Assembly (NCBI GenBank): GCA_024998705.1
Contig: JACOEF010000239.1
Location: 1-19,453, forward strand
Length of the DNA: 19,453 bases
Reading direction: 5' to 3'
Source of the DNA: Nitrospira sp.
Lineage (GTDB): Bacteria; Nitrospirota; Nitrospiria; Nitrospirales; Nitrospiraceae
Under the pieces are notes generated by a model. That model was not told where the DNA came from. It saw only the letters and a list, made by a program, of their open reading frames with translations, and made no database searches. Positions 15,584-19,453 of this stretch are shown here, piece after piece. Each line of letters opens with the position of its first letter. The first letter of the stretch is position 1. The translations under genes and the position numbers were made by a program.

Positions 15584-16438
15584 GTGAGAAGGCAGGGCTC
15601 CCCTATTCATACCGCACCGTCCGGTCTCGGGCAAGATATCGTTCGGACGGCGGCGGCGTATCAATCCACGGTCCTTGGCCTGATACGCCATGCGATTGCA
15701 GGTGAAGGCTCCGCTGAGACCGTCCACTCGATTCGCACTCATTGCCGGAGACTTCAAGCAGTACTGGAGCTCGGTGATAATCGAGATCGCGCCACCGTGA
15801 TGGCTCAGGCCGTGAGTCGCTTGAGTCGGCTCCGGGCCTCACACGTGTTCCGGCAATATCTGATGAAGATTGAGGCCCCCGATTCGGACATCGCGGCCGT
15901 CGAGGTCTTGATCGCCGGACGAGAACATAAGCTGACTCGCGCACAGGCCTATCACAAGATTGAACAGGTCGTCTGGAAGCAGGCGCTTCCGCTGATCACT
16001 CCCGCGGGTCTTTCCCTGAAGCGCCGGCTGGAAGTGTTGAGACATGAGCATGAGCGTGTCCTCTCGCAGTTGATCAAGAAGGCCTTGGAAAAGCCGCGTC
16101 GCAAACGTCTCCATGCGTTACGCCTCATGCTCAAGACGATCCGGTATCAGACGGAATGGCTGCCGGGGCGAGCCTCGATCAAACAAGATGTGCTGAAACG
16201 AATCAAGCCGGTGCAGGCCTTGTTGGGGCGTTATGAGGAATTGGCGGATTTTAGGCGTTGGGGCAAGAAGCTGAACCTCACCGTGCAGGCACGTATCGAG
16301 CGGGATTGGAAGCGGGCTCGCAGACGAGCCAGACGAGTACCGGGAGAGTTAGCTTGGCTGCCGGATGTCCTGGCATCCGGGCAGCTGTGGATGGGGGTGG
16401 ATCGGAACGAGACGTTAGCGAGCCGGGAGGACGTCTGA
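15584..16438 (+). CDS. CHAD-domain protein (polyphosphate-associated)
   Basis: This 284-residue protein has the conserved-histidine alpha-helical domain (CHAD), a basic two-repeat helical fold known to bind polyphosphate. First repeat: VHSIRTHCRRLQAVLEL (about residues 47-63). Second repeat: RRKRLHALRLMLKTIRYQTE (about 173-192), with the conserved His and rows of Arg/Lys that would line the polyanion pore. The GTG at 15584 is used; no ATG lies near it in frame, and a GCAGG precedes it. There is no fused CYTH (triphosphatase) domain, unlike many CHAD proteins. It is adjacent to ppx and sixA, which supports a polyphosphate role. Its 3' end overlaps the 3' end of the opposite-strand response regulator by 24 bp. 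Confidence 0.82.
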   Translation: MRRQGSPIHTAPSGLGQDIVRTAAAYQSTVLGLIRHAIAGEGSAETVHSIRTHCRRLQAVLELGDNRDRATVMAQAVSRLSRLRASHVFRQYLMKIEAPDSDIAAVEVLIAGREHKLTRAQAYHKIEQVVWKQALPLITPAGLSLKRRLEVLRHEHERVLSQLIKKALEKPRRKRLHALRLMLKTIRYQTEWLPGRASIKQDVLKRIKPVQALLGRYEELADFRRWGKKLNLTVQARIERDWKRARRRARRVPGELAWLPDVLASGQLWMGVDRNETLASREDV

Positions 16439-17136
16439 CTTTTCTGATGATGGAAGGAGCAGTCGAAATCCGCCGGGCACGATTTTGATGCTTCCCACCG
16501 CCGGCCCCTCCCCGGTCAGTTTGGTATTCAATTGTTCCATGCAGCGGTCCATTTCACCGTCGTGCAGGAGTGCGTCGTTTCCCCACAATAGGGTACTGAG
16601 TTCTTCGCGAGGCACCACGCTTCCGACGCTGCCGACCAATCGGCGTAAGGTCTTCCATTCTTCTGTGGAGAGGATGAGCTTGCGCCCACGGTATTCCACC
16701 GCATAAAGATTCTCGGTGAGCGCAAGGTCTTCGCCCAGTTCCTCCTCCTGCCCTGCCCTTGTTGCGTTCGACGGAGGAGTGCGCGGACTCGCGCAACCAG
16801 TTCGGCCGCTCCATACGGTTTGACGATGAAATCATCCGCTCCACTATCGAGCGCTTCAACCCGGCGTTCCTCTGAGGAATAACCGGACAGTACGATGAAG
16901 GGGATATGTTTCGTGGAGGGATCTTGTCGCAGACGCTTGCACATTTCGCGTCCGTTCAGGCCCGGCAGATTATCGTCGGCCACGATCAACGAGGGCTTGA
17001 TGCGCCAGACATCCTGCATGGCGGACGGGCCATCGAATGCGACGTTGGTGCGGAATGATGCCTGACGAAGGATTTGATCCAGTAACTTGGCTTGACTGTG
17101 ATCGTCTTCGACGATTTGAATGATTTCCAATCCCAT
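16415..17136 (-). CDS. Response regulator, OmpR-like, frameshifted between receiver and output domain
   Basis: This is a paralogue of the regulator at 5934-6635. The ATG at 17136 has GGGGAG 7 nt upstream. The receiver spans residues 1-120: acidic pocket IVEDD (8-12), phospho-acceptor Asp54 in IVADDNLPG, then FIVLSG and DDFIVKPYG. At about 16741-16759 the frame changes in a G-rich linker. Inserting one base (or deleting two) joins RRTQQGQ to EEELGEDLALTENLYAVEY and the output domain RKLILSTEEWKTLRRLV through SIKIVPGGFRLLLP to a TAA at 16415. The output domain is a poor match to the OmpR recognition helix (EMDRCMEQLNTKLTG). The total of 722 nt fits a single missing base. It lies 88 bp downstream of the ExeA-like ATPase gene and probably shares its transcript. 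The break may be a sequencing error. Confidence 0.8.
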
Positions 17137-17224
17137 GCCGGCACTCCCCTGGATCCTCATCGGTTGCGACCAGGCGAAACTTGAATGCCACTCAATCGGG
17201 TTGGCGGATTGGCGAAGCGGTGGG

Positions 17225-18649
17225 CTACTTGGAGGCGCCAAGGATGCGCTGGAGTTGGGCCATCCAGGAGGATCCGTCGCTGCCGTGCTCCCCGTCACGA
17301 GTCGATGCGGGTCGGCGGCTGCTCAGGCGGTCGAGTCGTTCGGCTACGTCCTTGAAGGCAGGTTCTTCCCGCCTGATCCAACGGTAATGCTCAAGCGCGC
17401 TCTCGATTCGTCCCAAGGACTCGAGTGTGCGCGCGAGCAGATACCGTACCTGAATCGTATCGGCGGATATGCCTCGTTGCGCCTGCAGGGATTTTTGAAA
17501 TGCGGTGGCGGCTTCCTCGGATTGGCCGAGGGCTTTCAGGCAAATGCCGACTTGCGCCATGGCCTTGAAGGCGAGAGACGCATCCAGGGCGGCAAGCGAA
17601 AACTGCTGCAGCGCATCATTATGCAGCCCGACTTTCTTGAGCGCCAGGCCGCGTTCGTAGGCTTCCTGCGCGTCACGACCGGGCAGGCTGGCTGTTGAGG
17701 TTGCCTGCGGGCTGTTGACCGACCGGTCGGCGCTGCCGGGAGCAGAAACGGTTTGTGATGCAAACGTGGAGAGCTCAGTCTGCTCCGCTGATTCCTGTTC
17801 CGGCGTCATGGCCGTCAGCGCATCGGCGCCCGCGAGCGGGAGAATGCCCCCTTTGCTCCGGTCTTTCGCCGATTCGCCCACGATCTTGGTGGAGAGAAAG
17901 GGGGCGCCCTCCGCGTACCCATAGGTCAGGGCCGTATCGCACAGTTGGTTGATCAGGCGTGGAATGCCGCCGGTGAGTCGATGAATCATCCGAGTGGCGT
18001 GCTGGGTGAAGATCGGTTCCTCGCGACCCGCCACCCGCAGACGATGGGCGATGTAGCCCATGCTGTCTTCTTCCTGAAAGGGATCGAGACTGTAATCCAC
18101 CATGACGCGTTGAGCGAACTGGGTGAGATCTTTGCGTTGTAGAAGCTGTCGCAGGTCCGGTTGCCCGGACAGAATGATCTGGAGAATAGGCGCCTTGTCC
18201 TTATTCAGGTTGGAGAGTAGGCGCAGCTCTTCCAGCAGATTCGCCCCGAGATTCTGTGCTTCATCGACGATCAAGAGCACCCGCCGTCTGGCGATGCTCT
18301 CCTTCGCGAGGAATTGCTCAAACTCATAGAAGGCCTGCAGTTTGTCTGGGTGTGCTCCGCCCAGACCGAATGCGAGCAGAATCCAGGGGAGCAGAGTATC
18401 CATGCCGGGATGGGTGTTGGTGATCAACCCGGTCGTGAAATGGCGCTGATGCTCAGCCAGGAGTTGTTGCAGGAGGGTGGTTTTTCCCATCCCGGGCATG
18501 CCTGTGAGTACGACAAAGCCGGCTTCGTTAAGGAGGCCGTATTCCAATGTTGCCATCGCGAGCCGATGCGTGTCTCCCCGATAGAGGAAATCCGGATTCG
18601 GTGCCAGCGTAAAGGGCCTGAGTTTCAGGTTATAAAAGGCTTCGTACAT
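17225..18649 (-). CDS. ExeA/GspA-like AAA ATPase with C-terminal TPR
   Basis: This 474-residue protein belongs to the ExeA-type AAA family. The hallmark N-terminus YEAFYNLKLRPFTLAPNPDF is followed by LTGMPGMGKTTLL (Walker A, residues 48-60), VLLIVDEAQNL (Walker B, 124-134), ILSGQPDL and QFAQRVMVDYSLDPF, and the C-terminal lid TGGIPRLINQLCDTAL. After residue 270 comes a Ser/Ala/Pro-rich linker, then TPRs (about 330-445, for example AYERGLALKKVGLHNDALQQ and ALEHYRWIRREEPAFKDVAE). Unlike ExeA, there is no peptidoglycan-binding or transmembrane segment. Family members act in secretion-system or exopolysaccharide assembly; the adjacent sugar oxidoreductase favours the latter. The ATG at 18649 is preceded by AGGAG at 3 nt. 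No clear PHO-box or promoter is visible in 18650-18876. Confidence 0.83.
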   Translation of the reverse strand: MYEAFYNLKLRPFTLAPNPDFLYRGDTHRLAMATLEYGLLNEAGFVVLTGMPGMGKTTLLQQLLAEHQRHFTTGLITNTHPGMDTLLPWILLAFGLGGAHPDKLQAFYEFEQFLAKESIARRRVLLIVDEAQNLGANLLEELRLLSNLNKDKAPILQIILSGQPDLRQLLQRKDLTQFAQRVMVDYSLDPFQEEDSMGYIAHRLRVAGREEPIFTQHATRMIHRLTGGIPRLINQLCDTALTYGYAEGAPFLSTKIVGESAKDRSKGGILPLAGADALTAMTPEQESAEQTELSTFASQTVSAPGSADRSVNSPQATSTASLPGRDAQEAYERGLALKKVGLHNDALQQFSLAALDASLAFKAMAQVGICLKALGQSEEAATAFQKSLQAQRGISADTIQVRYLLARTLESLGRIESALEHYRWIRREEPAFKDVAERLDRLSSRRPASTRDGEHGSDGSSWMAQLQRILGASK

Positions 18650-18876
18650 ACGCTCCTACTTACGGGACAACCGTCTGAAGGTCAATAGCATTCATTGGCG
18701 TCAGCCGACTTCATTGGTGCACGACGTGATGTACTTAGGGCAACGCATCGAGAGCGAAGCAGGCAGAGTGTCCTGCGACACGAGGAATTCGATCTGTGCG
18801 ATACAGACTCTCTCAATCTCAGTCTTGGCCTGAACCACAATCTTCCAGAAAACCGACGACCATTTTCACCACCGTG

Positions 18877-19453
18877 CTAGAGCTGATGGTCAGCGCCGCT
18901 GCTCAGGCTTCGCACTGCCAGAAAACAGGCGCGGGTGACGGCGTCGATCTGCTCGAACGGGATGACCGGAGGAAGGCCCCGTTCGATGGCCTGTACAAAC
19001 TGCGCCATTTCTTCGGCAAATCCCTTGTCCCGTTTTGAGGTCTTGAAGACAGCGCACTTGCCGTCTTGATAGGTCCGTGTCTCGACGAAGTCGTTCATGA
19101 CGAGCGACTTTCCGTCCGCGTGAGCCTCAAAGTGTTCTTTCGGGAGCTCGCTGCTCCCTTCAGCCGTGTAGACGATGGTGCCGATGGACCCGTCTCCGAA
19201 CGTCAGTGAGATGCTGCACTGGTCTGCGGTGACGCCGGAGCTATGTGTCCCGATCCTACAGGCAAACACCGAGGTGGGCGGCGACGCACAGAGCGCGTGC
19301 ATATAATCGACGAAATGGCAGACTTCACCGATGAGGCGCCCCCCGCCCACGTCCGGATCCTGTACCCAATGATCCGCTGGAATCCGCCCCGCGTTGATGC
19401 GATAGAGCATGACGAGCGGATTCGAGCGCGAAGAAAAGAATGTCCGCGCTTCC
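18877..19453 (-). CDS. Gfo/Idh/MocA-family oxidoreductase, C-terminal part (runs off window)
   Basis: The frame is open from the window edge to a TAG at 18877; the start lies beyond 19453. The visible part is the C-terminal catalytic domain of an NAD(P)-dependent sugar or inositol dehydrogenase family: SNPLVMLYRINAGRIPADHW, then DPDVGGGRLIGEVCHFVDYM, whose Gly-rich and Glu-x-x-His-x-x-Asp motif is typical of the family, followed by beta-sheet segments (SISLTFGDGSIGTIVYTAEG) and KGFAEEMAQFVQAIERG. The NAD-binding Rossmann part (and, in bi-domain relatives, an alcohol-dehydrogenase part) would be outside the window. Such enzymes are common in surface-polysaccharide clusters, suggesting the right edge begins one. 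The substrate is unknown. Confidence 0.85.
   Translation of the reverse strand, partial: EARTFFSSRSNPLVMLYRINAGRIPADHWVQDPDVGGGRLIGEVCHFVDYMHALCASPPTSVFACRIGTHSSGVTADQCSISLTFGDGSIGTIVYTAEGSSELPKEHFEAHADGKSLVMNDFVETRTYQDGKCAVFKTSKRDKGFAEEMAQFVQAIERGLPPVIPFEQIDAVTRACFLAVRSLSSGADHQL

Overview
The window looks like chromosomal DNA of a moderately GC-rich Gram-negative bacterium, most likely a Nitrospira-type member of the Nitrospirota. This is inferred from the mix of an outer-membrane porin, several lipoproteins, large split-type PstC/PstA permeases and ExeA-like and OmpR-type regulators; no rRNA or marker gene confirms it. Almost everything from the left edge to about 16.4 kb belongs to phosphate acquisition, its regulation and polyphosphate metabolism.

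Left arm (1-4428, minus strand): an OprP/OprO-like porin, a small lipoprotein, a larger lipoprotein with a C-terminal coiled coil, and a TPR lipoprotein cut by the window edge. Upstream of the porin lies a stand-alone PhoB-type DNA-binding domain without a receiver. Centre-left (4630-5900, plus strand): a 39-residue one-helix membrane protein, a PsiE-family membrane protein and a 79-residue winged-helix protein. A response regulator (5934-6635, minus) is divergent from the main operon pstS-pstC-pstA-pstB-phoU-ppx (6853-14863, plus), which is packed with overlaps or very short gaps. Then come sixA (minus), a CHAD-domain protein (plus), a second response regulator and an ExeA-like AAA ATPase with TPRs (both minus), and the C-terminal half of a Gfo/Idh/MocA oxidoreductase running off the right edge.

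The most notable non-coding signal is a PHO-box-like element in front of at least six of these genes. It is three pentamers 11 bp apart (TTAAC-N6-TTAAC-N6-GTGAR), the third in the -35 position, followed by exactly 21 bp and a -10 hexamer. It ties the porin, TPR lipoprotein, solo PhoB domain, 39-aa/psiE pair, small winged-helix gene and pst operon into one candidate regulon, and a seventh, weaker copy may drive a leaderless response-regulator mRNA.

Five genes are interrupted as given: in-frame stops in pstA (TAG), pstB (TAG) and the 349-codon lipoprotein (TAA), and single-base frameshifts in the TPR lipoprotein and in the second response regulator. The reading frames beyond each break are clearly family-like. 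Consensus or assembly error is the simplest explanation, but raw-read checking is needed before calling them pseudogenes or recoding events.
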